In this document: in pieces, positions 23,889 through 35,246 of the stretch
How positions within the stretch are numbered: position 1 is the stretch's first letter
How the letters are laid out: every line of letters starts with the position of its first letter
Assembly: GCA_028671895.1 (NCBI GenBank)
Contig: CM053804.1
Span: forward strand, 1,927,001 to 1,991,000
Source: Oenanthe sinensis
Taxonomy: Eukaryota; Streptophyta; Magnoliopsida; Apiales; Apiaceae
Reading direction: 5' to 3'
Length of the DNA: 64,000 bases
Notes under the pieces: generated by a model
Seen by the model: only the letters and a program-made list of their open reading frames with translations
What the model was told of the DNA's origin: nothing
The model's database searches: none
Position numbers and translations under genes: made by a program

Positions 23889-24198
23889 TCCCCGTTTGGC
23901 ATGGCTGCAGATTACGACCCTGCTGTTAGGGTAGGAAAGTAATGTCAGATTAAGTACTGTGGGAAAAACCTGATGAATTTCATAGACGTATGTTAACAAA
24001 TATTAGTTGAGGGTAGAAAAATGGTTAGTCTTCTTTTGTCTAAAAAAATTAATATCGACTTTCCCTAGCTAAGTTATAGATTGTAGCTTTTCACGAAAGT
24101 ACTTTCCACTATAACAATTGTGGTGTTTCCAACCAGTGCTTTGACTTGGCTGGGGAAGTAGTTTTTAAGGTTTGGGAAAGTAATGCCAAACCCGGGGT
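23889..24198. mobile_element. Candidate MITE downstream of TRAPPC6 exon 3
   Basis: A 310-bp segment with ends TCCCCGTTTGGCAT and, inverted, ACCCCGGGTTTGGCAT. CTATG lies on both outer sides (23884-23888 and 24199-24203). Near each end there is a related GGAAAGTAATG phrase. The terminal repeats and duplication are suggestive; the 5-bp duplication does not fit one superfamily cleanly. Confidence 0.55.
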
Positions 24199-24323
24199 CT
24201 ATGACAATCAAAATGATATTTTTGCTCAGCCATTTTGGATCCCTGTTCCCTCTTTCTTTTAAACTCTTGTAAATCACTAATAAAAACACACTACAAAATG
24301 AGTGGTGAAAGAAAACAACTCAC

Positions 24324-26457
24324 ATGAAGGAAGGTTTGTTATGTCTGCAGTAACCGCACAAGGGATTGCCAAATTTGAGAGGGCTCCCCTTATAATTCCA
24401 CAGGGAAAGTAGAGGTGCATTTTTCTTGATTGTCTAAAGTTGTCAGGCGGCGCTGAAGAAAATGTAGCACCGGAATCCTCCAAAATGGGATTTGACACGC
24501 GTGAAAGCCAGCGAAAACGATTATCTCGCAGTACAAAGGTACCCTACAAAGAAATAGTTATGTAGTTGAATTTTTGAAGGACAATTAATCTTCTATTTGG
24601 TGTCAAACACTCACTTTATGATCGGTCCTCAAGGTATCTATCTGCTTCTTGAAGATCTTAGACCAAAACTCTGTGCAGATAAATTTGATTGCATCTAGGT
24701 GATCACTAAATTGCGGCCTGTCCATTGTATACCTAAAAATAACACAATAAGATTGTCAAATTGTCCCATTATTAGCATGAGTTGAGTTATTAGTGTGATT
24801 TACTGACAAGTTATTTATAGGGATCAAAAGTTAGAATTCTTATTGCTTGCAGAACCCTCAGTATCAAGATGAAAGGCAAAACTTTCCCTACCAAATTTGT
24901 ATGGAAATCCATTATCATTATAAAATTTACGCTATGTATCATAAGAGAATTGAACAATTCGGTTCCAGTCAATTCTTTCGCATGTCAATCACTAGTCTCA
25001 GTTAAATTTTTTGGACTATTATGGAAGAATTTGCCTCTTAACTCTAAAGATATAGAATGGTTCAAATATGTTGCCTAAAGTTTACTGCAGTCTCAACATT
25101 GAGAAACCAAACACGTGAGCATCTAAATAATAAAAATGTAGAGCAACTTTTGGCTATCAGTTCCGAACACACACATTCCCTGAGATATCTCAGTTGTGGC
25201 ACAAAACAGGTTGAAAGAGAAAAAAAAACAGAAAACATCACGATCTATACTTTAGTGAATATATTGCATAAGTTGTAATATTCACCGAAAAAGATGAACT
25301 ACTGTAAATAAAATTCATCTTCAATGTTCAATACCACTGCTAACTAGAAATATGAGAATGTCTTTTCAATTTTAAACAAGGAAGTCATTCATCATATATC
25401 AACTGAAGGATCTACCCTACTATGCCCAGCTATTAGAGTACAACATTTTAGTTGCTGGAAATTGAAAAATTGCTCCATTTATAAGATTCGACGATTGAAA
25501 TTACTCTAAATACATTATATCAAGTCTTTCAAAAGCTTAAGGAAACTATTACTGAATACGCACACTTCTTGTTATTATGCTTGTATAATTCTCAAAATTT
25601 CGAGCCAAACTGATGGAAAGTAAATCACCTTCAATGTAACTCCTAGACATGAATTGGTCGATCTACCCCCATTGTAACCAGACAACTAAAACAACTGACA
25701 TTTCAGTAGCACAGGTTACAGAGAAATTGCTCCATTTAGATATTGATATTAATCAAATTACTCTAAATAGCTCAGATCAAGTCTTCCAGAGGCCAATTCA
25801 GGAATCATAACACAATAATTATACAGTAGTACTTTTATGATCATGCCTTATAATTCACAAACTTTCAAATTCAAGTGATAGAGTGGTAAAACCTACAACT
25901 ACAAGTTTCAATTCACCTTCTAGGTGCGAATTGGTTGATCTCCCCCCCCCCCCCTCCCTCCCCTTACCATAACCTTACAACTATATAAAAGTTGACATTT
26001 TATATTTAAGCAAAGGTAACCGAATTTGCTCAAATTCTAACATTCTAATTACTACTAGTCTCGACTACATTAATTTTGAAAATTTTGTTCCAAAAATACA
26101 CCACCGGATCCATGCATGCAGGAAAAACGTAAAATATATCTGTGCATTGCAATGTGGATCAGGAGATGCCCGATTCTCAGATGCCAAACATTGTTGGCAT
26201 TGCAATTGCATAATGCCTAACGCGCATCCTAAATCGCTTGTATTAGTCATAAATCATAATGCATCCTTGAAATATGTATTGTAAGGTGAAATGTGAGAAA
26301 CAAACCTTTCGCAGAGCTGGTTACCGACCTGATAACCGATAGCTTCGACAGCCTGAGCGACGAGCTCAGGTTTGTCAGCATAGAAGCCATTTGTATATGC
26401 AGAGACAGTCTCTATAAGTAGAATGTCTAGACAACTCTCTGATACTTCCCTTCCCAT
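24324..26457 (-). CDS. TRAPPC6: TRAPP complex subunit TRAPPC6/Trs33 (last exon not found)
   Basis: Exons 26306-26457, 24615-24732 and 24324-24543 have GT-AG borders and matching phases. They encode MGREVSESCLDILLIETVSA, IGYQVGNQLCER, then DRPQFSDHLDAIKFICTEFW and KMHLYFPCGIIRGALSNLAI. This is the Bet3-like fold of the Trs33 family. TRAPP is a Golgi-associated tethering complex that activates Rab GTPases in ER-Golgi and post-Golgi traffic. Exon 3 ends in phase 1 at a GTGAG donor after NLPSC. Family members finish about eight residues later (SFVVRIKA type), and I could not find that short exon. If the intron is retained, translation would instead read ELFSFTTHF... to a stop at about 24277. A candidate MITE lies just downstream. 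Intron 1 is 1.57 kb and holds tandem repeats. Confidence 0.85.
25400..26060. repeat. Diverged tandem repeat in TRAPPC6 intron 1
   Basis: Units begin at about 25409 (GATCTACC), 25659 (GATCTACCCCC) and 25939 (GATCTCCCCC). Later in each unit come similar phrases: GCTCCATTTATA near 25473, GCTCCATTTAGA near 25729 and TTTGCTCAAATTCT near 26027. The period is about 250-300 bp. A C13 run lies at 25942-25954. Confidence 0.65.
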
Positions 26458-27803
26458 TCTTCGATCGCCCTCCTGTATTTATTTATAGTATGTCTTTTAA
26501 TCAACACAAACTAACAAGTGTTAGACGTTAGTTATAACCGATCATGTAAGTAATATACACTAAAAAACAGAGATCACATATATGAGATCATTTGATATTA
26601 GTTTGTTTCTTCTTACATCTAAATCAATACTATCATATTAAAACACATTTAAAAATAATTTGTTGGTATATATGATCCAGTTTGGCTTAGATTATAATTA
26701 GAATCTGTAAGAGCATCTCCAAAGTTGATATGTAAAATTGTTAGTTAAAAATGGTCTTCTATAATTATTATGTAAAATTTTAGCTAATGGTAAGGACATT
26801 TACTCCAATGGTATTATTATAATAATAATCATGTAAAATTATATGTAAAAGGTTTATTGATACAAAAAATATAGAAGATCAAATATTATTAGTTATAATT
26901 TACTAATCCAAACGAGGCCTGTATATACCTATATTAAGTATCTTTATACATGAATTAGTTTTCATATTTCTTATTTTCACTATTCTAATTTTAATATTTT
27001 TACTTCTTATCTATATTAGTTATTTAGAGATACATTTAAATTAAAATAGCTATATTTTTTTATTAAAATAAGCTTTTAAATAATTAGACTTCTAAAAATA
27101 TTTTTTTTAAAAGTAGACTTGTGTTTAAATTAAGATAACTATATCTTTTTCATTCATGTCTCCACTTTCTTTTTTCTCTTAAAAAACTTCTACAACATAA
27201 AAAAGAAAATTATACTTATTTTCTTTTCACTCTAAACAGGGATTGCCAAAATTGATGGGACATGGCACTCTTGATCGCATACCTACTACATTATATATTT
27301 TAGCTTATAACTTCTTGAAAATGTTTAGTACAGAAAGGAAAAGAAATCTTTAGAATGTATTGCTACTGAAGATAGGAAAGGAAAAACTCAGCCCTAAGCC
27401 TAAAACAACATGAAACTCAAACCTTTAACATGACCATTTTTTTTCCAGATGACAAATATGTATGCATCTTATAAAAAAAAATGGCACAATGCTGAACATG
27501 CTCTTTAAGTTAGCTTTATTGCTATGGAACAATTAAAATGAATGAAAACCCAACCAGTTTGAAAATGACTAATTGTTCCAAAGAAAAACCCTCTGCATCA
27601 CTAACAAAAAACAAAGTAACTTATCGTTGGTGGATTTCATGGCACTTTGCAAGTTTGGATCTTAGTTTAAGTGTCTACACTAACCAGATGAAATTGAATC
27701 TAAAAAATATGTTCTCCGTCTATTGATTGTACAGATCCGACAAATCTAGTGAAATACTAGGTACTGGGAACCCAACCAACTAAATGGAACCCAAAAGAAA
27801 TTC
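26458..27803. other. Intergenic DNA between TRAPPC6 and SRPRB
   Basis: Promoter side of TRAPPC6 and 3' side of SRPRB. AT-rich. A GAGCATCTCCAAAG phrase at about 26711, typical of PIF/Harbinger ends, has no inverted partner that I can see. No gene recognised. Confidence 0.4.
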
Positions 27804-30300
27804 TCAAGGCTTAACACGTTCTCGAATGAATAGCTCCAGTTGAGTTATTTCGCCTGTCCCGCCAGAAGCTTCTGCAACAGTCACCTTGTTACGACAGTGA
27901 GAAAATGCAAATGTCTCTCCAGGAATACCAAGTGTGAACTCATTAGAGACATCAGCTTCTGACACCACATTTCGAGATGCTCGAAGTTTGTCACTGTTTG
28001 ATAACCGAGCAAAGCACCAAGAAATCAGAGAACTTTAATTGGAATTAATGTGTCACACAAAATTCAAAATACATTTGATAATACTTTGTAGCCTTTTTAT
28101 ATTACCAAATGCATGCAAAATTAAATACTCCTAGCAGACATGATGTAAGTTATTCACAAAGATAGGTCATTGCAAAATAGATAAATATAATGTTCTGATT
28201 CATTTCTAGATTAGTAGACTTGCATTGTATTGATAACTAATCAAAGAGTACAAAGAAATTATTATACTAAAAGGGATTAATGTCGCCATTACAAAACAAA
28301 TAATATAACTGTGAGTATCTTTGTTTGACGAAAAGATAAAGATAACTGGTTGCTCCTTCCCATTTTTCATATAGTTATTTCATACAAACTAAAAAATATT
28401 ACATCATACACAGCAATGCCAAATGCTGTGCTTGGTTGGTTGAAACAGGATGGAGATGAGAGTAAAATGTGCGGCAGTATGGGAAATTTATGACAATGTA
28501 TGCGAAGGATATGAGTGGGAGAAAGGAATGGTCTTGAATTTTAAAACCAGAAGGAATCAAGGTTACAATATATACAGGGAAATAGATATTATCCATCTGT
28601 TCATAAAACAATCTAATTTCATTCCATCCCATTTATCCAACCGAACACAACTCGTGAGGAATAAGTCGGCCAAGTCAACAGAAACTAGCATAAGAATAAG
28701 TGTGAAAAACATAATTATGCTTTAGGTAGAGAAAGGCATACATTTCCTTCTCCAGTTGTTTTCTGATGAACTCCTTGGTATGTGCAGTGACCTTATCCAC
28801 TTTGTTACATAAGATAAGTACCGGTATATTTTTCTTGACCACACTCGCTTTTGTCAGAATGTCATAAAGGTACCTAACAAAATAAAAACATAGAGGTGTG
28901 TAATTTTCATTCAAACTTCTGCATTTCATTGAGAACCTACATCTTGAACATACTCTGACACAGCACGGGACTTGGGTAGAAATTCCACAGCATCCACCAC
29001 AAACACTACTCCAGCTGCTTGAGGCAAGAAGTCATCAAGTTTAGCTTGAAGACGAGAGTGTCCAGGAACATCAACTAAGTGAACAGGTTTTCTCTTGCCC
29101 TTCTGCCAATGACAAAAAAGCCGAGCACCATAAATTAAACTAATGTAGGCACTGACAATCAAGCCTCAATATTTTGTAATATAGATAACTACGATATTAA
29201 ATTATTTATCGATGGAACATGCTTGAACTATGTTTTAATGCTATACCAGAAGAAAATCACTTCACCTTGGTGGTCTCTGAGTGTAGCACAAAGCTTCCCT
29301 CATTTGGTTCCATTGATGTCACGGTACCCTGATGAGTAGAACCATCTCGAAACTGGCATATGATTGAAGTTTAATCATAAAAGTGCATTACAAATATAAG
29401 CCTGGACTAAAATTTCTGCTTGGAAATGCAAGAGAATGTGTACTTCAGCACCAAAAAGAAGTAAATTGCAAGCTTCTGAAAAAAAAAATTGAATATCACT
29501 CCTCAAAATGACATTTGGAGATGTCTTACTAAAGTTTCTAATGTATAAGAGTACCAAAGAATATTAGCAATTTACCATTCAAATTTGGGTAAAATGAATA
29601 TTAGCAGTAAGCAAAAATGTAGTTCGCCTAGTACGTCACATTAGGAAGAATATATTTTGGTGGTGGTTGGGGGGGGGATATATTTCACTAGCAACACTAG
29701 AATGAAGCCATTTAGATTCTTACCTGATAGAAAAGAACAGTTTTTCCACTCCCACTTAGTCCAGTAAGCACAATGGTATTAGATGTCTTCCGGTTGAAGA
29801 GCCGAACTGCAGAATAAAAGACATGATATGACAAGTCAAGAAAAGTTCATTATGCGATCTTTTGATGTTGAAGGCAAAGCAATCATTTCGTAAAACAAGA
29901 TCCATATTATGAGTTGCTAGGTCCACTTGGCCATCTACCAACCATTTCCCATGCCCTTGCCCCCACCTCCAGATTCTGCACCCATAGAAACCAAACCACC
30001 ACCATCTACTAGATATATATAATATACATATAACTGTAAAGACAGAATGATGAGGAAGAATCTAAGTTTACCTATAAAGAAAAGAAACATAGTGAGAGAC
30101 AAGACCACAAGTGCAACATAAAGTTGAAGTGGAGGTATGTTTTGAATAAATGGGGGCAAATTTTGAATAAAAAGGGGAAACTTTTGAATCCATTCTTGTT
30201 TATTCATTTCCATAGTTACATGTTGAACCCACTCTTGTCCATTCTTTAACAATTCTTGAAATTCTGACTTGAAAATCTCTATTTTCTCATTCATATCCAT
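27804..30300 (-). CDS. SRPRB: Signal recognition particle receptor subunit beta
   Basis: Six exons: 30072-30300, 29724-29806, 29266-29352, 28954-29102, 28742-28873, 27804-27993. All are GT-AG with consistent phases, giving 289 residues. The N terminus is followed by a transmembrane helix (LQLYVALVVLSLTMFLFFI), then a small GTPase domain: P-loop GLSGSGKT, a switch region GTVTSMEPNEGSF, G3 DVPGHSR, G4 NKVD in LILCNKVDKVTAHTKEF, ending ELFIRERVKP. The protein anchors the SRP receptor in the ER membrane and, with GTP, helps hand ribosome-nascent chains to the translocon. The start is the MDMNEK methionine; an upstream ATG in the same frame adds residues unlike the family. The exon 4/5 junction uses donor GTATGT inside a Glu codon. 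Confidence 0.93.
28427..28650. mobile_element. Candidate MITE in SRPRB intron 5
   Basis: The left end TGTGCTTGGTTGG, followed by GGATGGAGATG, and the inverted right end TTGTGTTCGGTTGG, followed by GGGATGGAATG, form imperfect terminal inverted repeats about 30 bp long around 224 bp of noncoding DNA. No clear target duplication. A similar CTTGGTTGG-ended segment lies at 40555-40855. Confidence 0.5.
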
Positions 30301-32774
30301 TCCTGTGCAACCTAAAAACACAATAATCATAATAATTGAGTTAAAGATCAAAAACCCAAATCATAAAATAGCATAATAACAATAATTGAACAACACAAAT
30401 ATATAATTGAAAAACCCTATTTCAAGAAAGTGGATGTACCCAGATTTGGAATTACATGTTCTTGGATGTATGTATATATTTGATATTTCTCAAAACCTCA
30501 CTCTTCTAGTCTTCTTTCTTCAAAACCCGGCACAAAACCAACACCCCTGCTGCTCCAGATTTACTAGTACTTGTATAGATATATATTGATTATAGGATTT
30601 TTTTTAAGGCTGATTATAGTTTATCTGTGCTTGGAGTTTCTAAATATTATTATAAAATTATATTTTTATTATATTAATTTATTTAAAAATTCAAGTCCAG
30701 GTTGTACATATTTAAATTTCTCATAAAATAAATAAGAATAATTAAATGTATAAATTTTGAATAATTAAATAACTTAAATCACCATTTTGTAACAAAATAT
30801 ATACAATCAGTTTTTAACATTAACATCACATAAAAAGAATTACAATGACATGAAAACTGTTGCACTATAATAATTTCAATATAATCTTTACATTTGCATG
30901 GCCAGACCATTAAAAAATATTAATTTGCCCTTTATTCCATATTTTAATTATAATTAGAACCTAAAAAATATTCCATATTTTAAAAATAAACCACTTCTAT
31001 GTATTCATTATTGAGCTCCCATAGTGGTAGTGGTTGAGTTGCGATTCATCCAACCAAGTCGTTTTCTTATTTATTTCGTTAGTTTCATATATTATCTTGT
31101 CGTTATTGTTTCATTTCTTATCTTGTCTTACATCAATTAGTATTCAGAGCAAGGTTTTCTGGTTATATATCATCGACAGTTACTATTCACTAGTCAGAAG
31201 TTACTGTTCACTGGCCTGAATCACCTACTGTTCACATGTCAGTTTCAGTCGACATTTCAAGATTATATCATCTTCCATCTTACACTCACTTCACCACCAG
31301 ATTCAATCTATACTACAAAACCAACTCAACCAAATCAAAAACCCCAATTTCAACTTGACCAAATCAGAATCCCTAATATCTGTTGGACCCAAAACCCAAC
31401 CCGGAATTCAAAACCCTAAATGAAAACCCAATTCACAAAACCCTAATTTCTAAAACCCCCAAATCAGAAATCCTAATTTAAATTCCCCCAAATTAATAAT
31501 TAACCAATCATCAGAACCTAACAGCTACAAGACCCATATTACCTAGGAAATTTAAAAACCCAACTCAGATTTGTAAACCCGACCCGTACCCACAAGTCAA
31601 TTGGAGCCTAAATGAATCAAAAGTTATATTTATCAAAAAATAGAAAATAAAAATCAGGTCCGATTCGAGAAGAAAGAGAGAGACACCTGGATGTCGCCGG
31701 AACAATTCATGTACGGCTGCCGCCGAGCTTCTTCAACAACATGATGCTGCCTCATTTAATGTTTATATTCATTTCATTTTGCCCCTTGTATATGTTTCTA
31801 ATTTAAACTTATTAATAAATTTAAGCATCAACTTTTTTTTGTTTTAAATTAGGTAGAAAGTATTTTTATATGTTTGTTTTTAATATATGATAAAATTTAT
31901 AATTTTAATTAAGAATGTACCATGAATATAATTATTCATAGGAGGCCCTGACTTGTTTATACTTTTGAGAAGGAATTTTGAGCCTAGTGGCTTGTTTGTA
32001 CTCTAGAGCATAATTTTGGGTCATCATTATTAACATGTTCTGTAATTGTATTTTGATAATTTTAAATTTAAATTATTATATCCTATAAAATCATATTAAA
32101 ATTTCAAAAAAAATAAATACATATAATTTATAATATAATAATATAGATTTAATTGCCATAAATTTACTTTTAGATAATTAAATAAAATTAATATATATTA
32201 AAATACAATATAAAAATTATTTTTGTAAATACAAAATGACAGATTTCATTAATACAAAAAATTATATCCAATTTTTATATTTAAAATACTTCAAACTTTA
32301 GCCTTTAGGTAACTTAACTAATATTATAATTTCATATATATATAATTATAATTAATGTAAATTATTTAAGTCAATTTCATAATATAAACTACTAAAACAT
32401 TATTAAAATTAAAATAATATATAATAAAATATTAAATTTCTAAGATCAATTCAAAAACATATTTTATTTATGAAGTTATTTAAAATTTTCATATTATATA
32501 GTAATTAAATAGATGTAGAAATATGAATCTAAAATATGAAATATTATTAATAATATAAATCACTTATTTAACAATATCACTAATTTCATTTTTCATATTG
32601 AAGAGGTAAGATTTTTCATAAGTTACAATAATATGATAGCAACAATTTTTATGTAGTATTTTTTATTTAGATATTATTATAATTAATTTCACATGTTTTT
32701 TTAGTATATTAATAATTCGAATTGTGTATTGGTTGTGTTAATTATTAGAGAAATAAAATATAAAAAATTATTTC
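30301..32774. other. Gene-poor DNA upstream of SRPRB
   Basis: 30301-30600 is the SRPRB promoter/5' UTR side. 31030-31650 is rich in AAACCC/ACCCTAA-like phrases. A short GC-richer patch at 31670-31760 (CGCCGGAACAATTCATG..CTGCCGCCGAGC) stands out but gives only an 18-codon frame. 31770-32774 is extremely AT-rich. No gene supported. Confidence 0.4.
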
Positions 32775-33942
32775 TGTTATTTGCCCTTAAGTACACTAAG
32801 TTTGGAGAAGGGGGGGTTGAATACAAATTTAAGAATTATTTAAATTCTTGCGGATTTAAGTTTGTTCAACTAGAGTGTTTGAGTGTATATATAAAACTGA
32901 TTGAACTAAGAATGCAAAAATTAAAGTATTGAAAACAGAACAAACAATATTAAAAATTACTAGTGGATTGGATTTCCACTAGTATGTTTTTGCTTTCAAT
33001 TAATCTTGGTAAAAATACCAAGCTGCTTACAAAGTGTTTCTGCACAGTAGTGCTTACAATCTTTTCACTATGTTTCTTCTTTTCTCTTCTTTGCTACAAT
33101 GAACTACTAACCACTATATAGTGGTTTTCTTCACTTCTAATTCCTATCGACAGATAACATTATAAAATTACAACTTAGAATGTTTACATGAAAATAGAAA
33201 TTAGCTACTTGAACAGTCTTCTTTGGACCTGTCTAGTCCTGAAAGTATCTTTGTCTTGATGCATTCCTTGAAGACTGTGTTGTCTTGAAAGTCTTCACAA
33301 TCCTGACAGGATTGTCTTCCAATGATTCAGTTTCTGCACAGTTTCCTTTCTTCTTGTCTTTAACTAAATTGGGAAACCTTAATCAACTGATAAATGTTGT
33401 TAAGCATATCAGTTGATTCTCCATTGCTCATCCATCGATGGATATGATATCCATTGATCAGTTATTGAATCGATGGCTATTCGAGTTATTCATCGACTCC
33501 CTATCCATTGATGATCCATTATCCGTTGATTGCCTTTATCCGTTGATGACTTGTATCCGTTGATAGCTTTTATCCTTTGAGTAGTGTCTTCATCCATCGA
33601 CTCCAATATCAGTTGATTACTTCACTTGTGAGAATTCTGACTTTAAATATCTACAATTGATCAGCCATTCTTCACATCAGTTGAGAAGCTATAAATTGAA
33701 GTCAATAATATCAATCGACTACTTCACAGTATTCATCGAGGTATTACAATCAATTGATAAAGAAACATGAATCAAATGTTACAATCCAATTTATCAGTTG
33801 ATAACCAAGTTTCAACTGATAATTGGTTTCCTAGTTAATGGATATTTATAAGTCACATATCCATTGACCAGTTACAATGAATTTTAAATCCCTATCGTAA
33901 TTCTGAATAATTTGTTATTATCAAAACTCATAATTCCTAACA
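32775..33942 (-). mobile_element. Solo LTR with 5-bp target duplication
   Basis: 1168 bp starting TGTTATTTGCCC and ending ATTCCTAACA on the plus strand, so the ends are TGTTA/TAACA. It is flanked by ATTTC at 32770-32774 and 33943-33947. On the minus strand it begins TGTTAGGAATTATGAGTTTT, a start I associate with Copia-type LTRs, so the orientation is probably minus. No internal retrotransposon sequence is attached, so this is a recombination remnant. It carries the short-period motif array at 33379-33870. Confidence 0.85.
33379..33870. repeat. Short-period array of TATCCGTTGAT-like motifs in the solo LTR
   Basis: About 20 variants of TATC(C/A)(G/A)TTGAT occur, some inverted. In the most regular part they start near 33502, 33519, 33536, 33554, 33571, 33590 and 33606, i.e. 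every 16-19 bp. Several variants are near-palindromic (CCATCGATGG at 33432). Confidence 0.75.
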
Positions 33943-34382
33943 ATTTCAATATAAATAAAATATTAATAAAAGTCGTGCATCAACCAAAATTATGAAATAT
34001 TAATAATATTATAAATCATTTATTTAACAATATCACTAATTTCAATTTTCATATCAGAGAGTTAGTTAATATTTGTCATAACTTACAATAATTTTATAAC
34101 AATATTCATTTATGCACTATGTTTTTATGTAGATATTATTGTAATTAATTTTACATATTTTTTCAATATGTTAGTAATTCATATTGCGGGTTAGTTGTGT
34201 TAATTGTTGGAGGACTGAAAAAATATAAAATATTCAATTTAATATAGATAAAATACTTTTTGAAGGAATATAAATAAAATATTAATAATGGAGGAATAAA
34301 AATTATAAGTTAATTCAATGGAGACCACTTATTTGGTGGAGACATAATTCAAACTCCTTATTTTCTTCTAAGTTTTCTAAGT

Positions 34383-34503
34383 TAATGACTAGTATTTCAG
34401 GACATATACATAACAGTTACCCTACCCTATACCATACAACGTGACTAATCTAATGTCTAGTATTATAGAACATATACATACAACACTTATAACATACAAC
34501 GTA
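34383..34503. repeat. Imperfect direct repeat, two copies
   Basis: TAATGACTAGTATTTCAGGA..CATACAACGTGA is followed by TAATGTCTAGTATTATAGAA..CATACAACGTAA, about 66 bp apart. AT-rich flank; no function apparent. Confidence 0.6.
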
Positions 34504-34720
34504 ATTTTAATATTGTAATCAATAAATTTTATATGTATATTTTTTACGGATAACATTATGTTTGATCATTTCTCAAAAATTATTTTAACGTTTTTAAAGA
34601 GGATAATGAACCAGAAGACATTAACTTTGTAAAGAGTTCAACATTGTTCTGCAATATAATGCAGGACATTATTCTGCAGTATATTTGTAGTATACATTAT
34701 AATATTCTACACTACTTTAA

Positions 34721-34990
34721 CACTGTGCTCCCGAGTTTCTTGGGTAGAGAAGAGAAAAGATTGAGAGAGAAAATTTAAAAAAAATTATCCCTAAAACTTT
34801 CTTCCCAAAAATGGGATGATTGGAAAATAAACTCTCACGTATTTTTTAAAAAATTCCCACCATGTCTTTTTTTTAAAAAAATTCTCTCATCTTCTAAAAA
34901 ACTTGGGAGCGTGTTAATTTTTTTTTTTGTTTCTCTTCTCTCCCCTTCTCTTCCATTCTCTTCTTCAACAAAAAATTTGGTAGCACAATG
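34721..34990. mobile_element. Tourist-like MITE
   Basis: The left end CACTGTGCTCCCGAGTTTCT and the inverted right end CATTGTGCTACCAAATTTTT form terminal inverted repeats that continue into GAAGAGAA-rich DNA. TAA lies on both sides (34718-34720 and 34991-34993), as expected for PIF/Harbinger-related MITEs. A second, inner inverted copy of the end (CTTGGGAGCGTGTTAA, 34902-34917) suggests nesting. Confidence 0.65.
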
Positions 34991-35246
34991 TAATTGTATT
35001 TTAATTAATACATGTGAATATATGATTTGTTAAATATTTGTTACATTCAAGAAACAATCAATAATGATGTGAAAAATAAAATTATAAATTATGAAATAAT
35101 GTAAAATATTATAAGAAACATATTTGTAGGTTCCTAGGAATATACATAATATTATGCGGAACAACATCATATATCACTGTTAGAATAGTATAAAACAATG
35201 TATACTAAAGAAGATAATTAATAATTAGGATTTGATTTGGTCTTTA

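Noticed and set aside
26711..26830. A PIF/Harbinger MITE starting GAGCATCTCCAAAG
   Set aside because: The similar phrase ACTCCAATGG at about 26811 is in direct, not inverted, orientation, and no target duplication is visible.
31693..31749. A small gene starting ATGTCGCCGGAACAATTC
   Set aside because: Only 18 codons before a stop, no splice context or family match; GC-richness alone is not enough.
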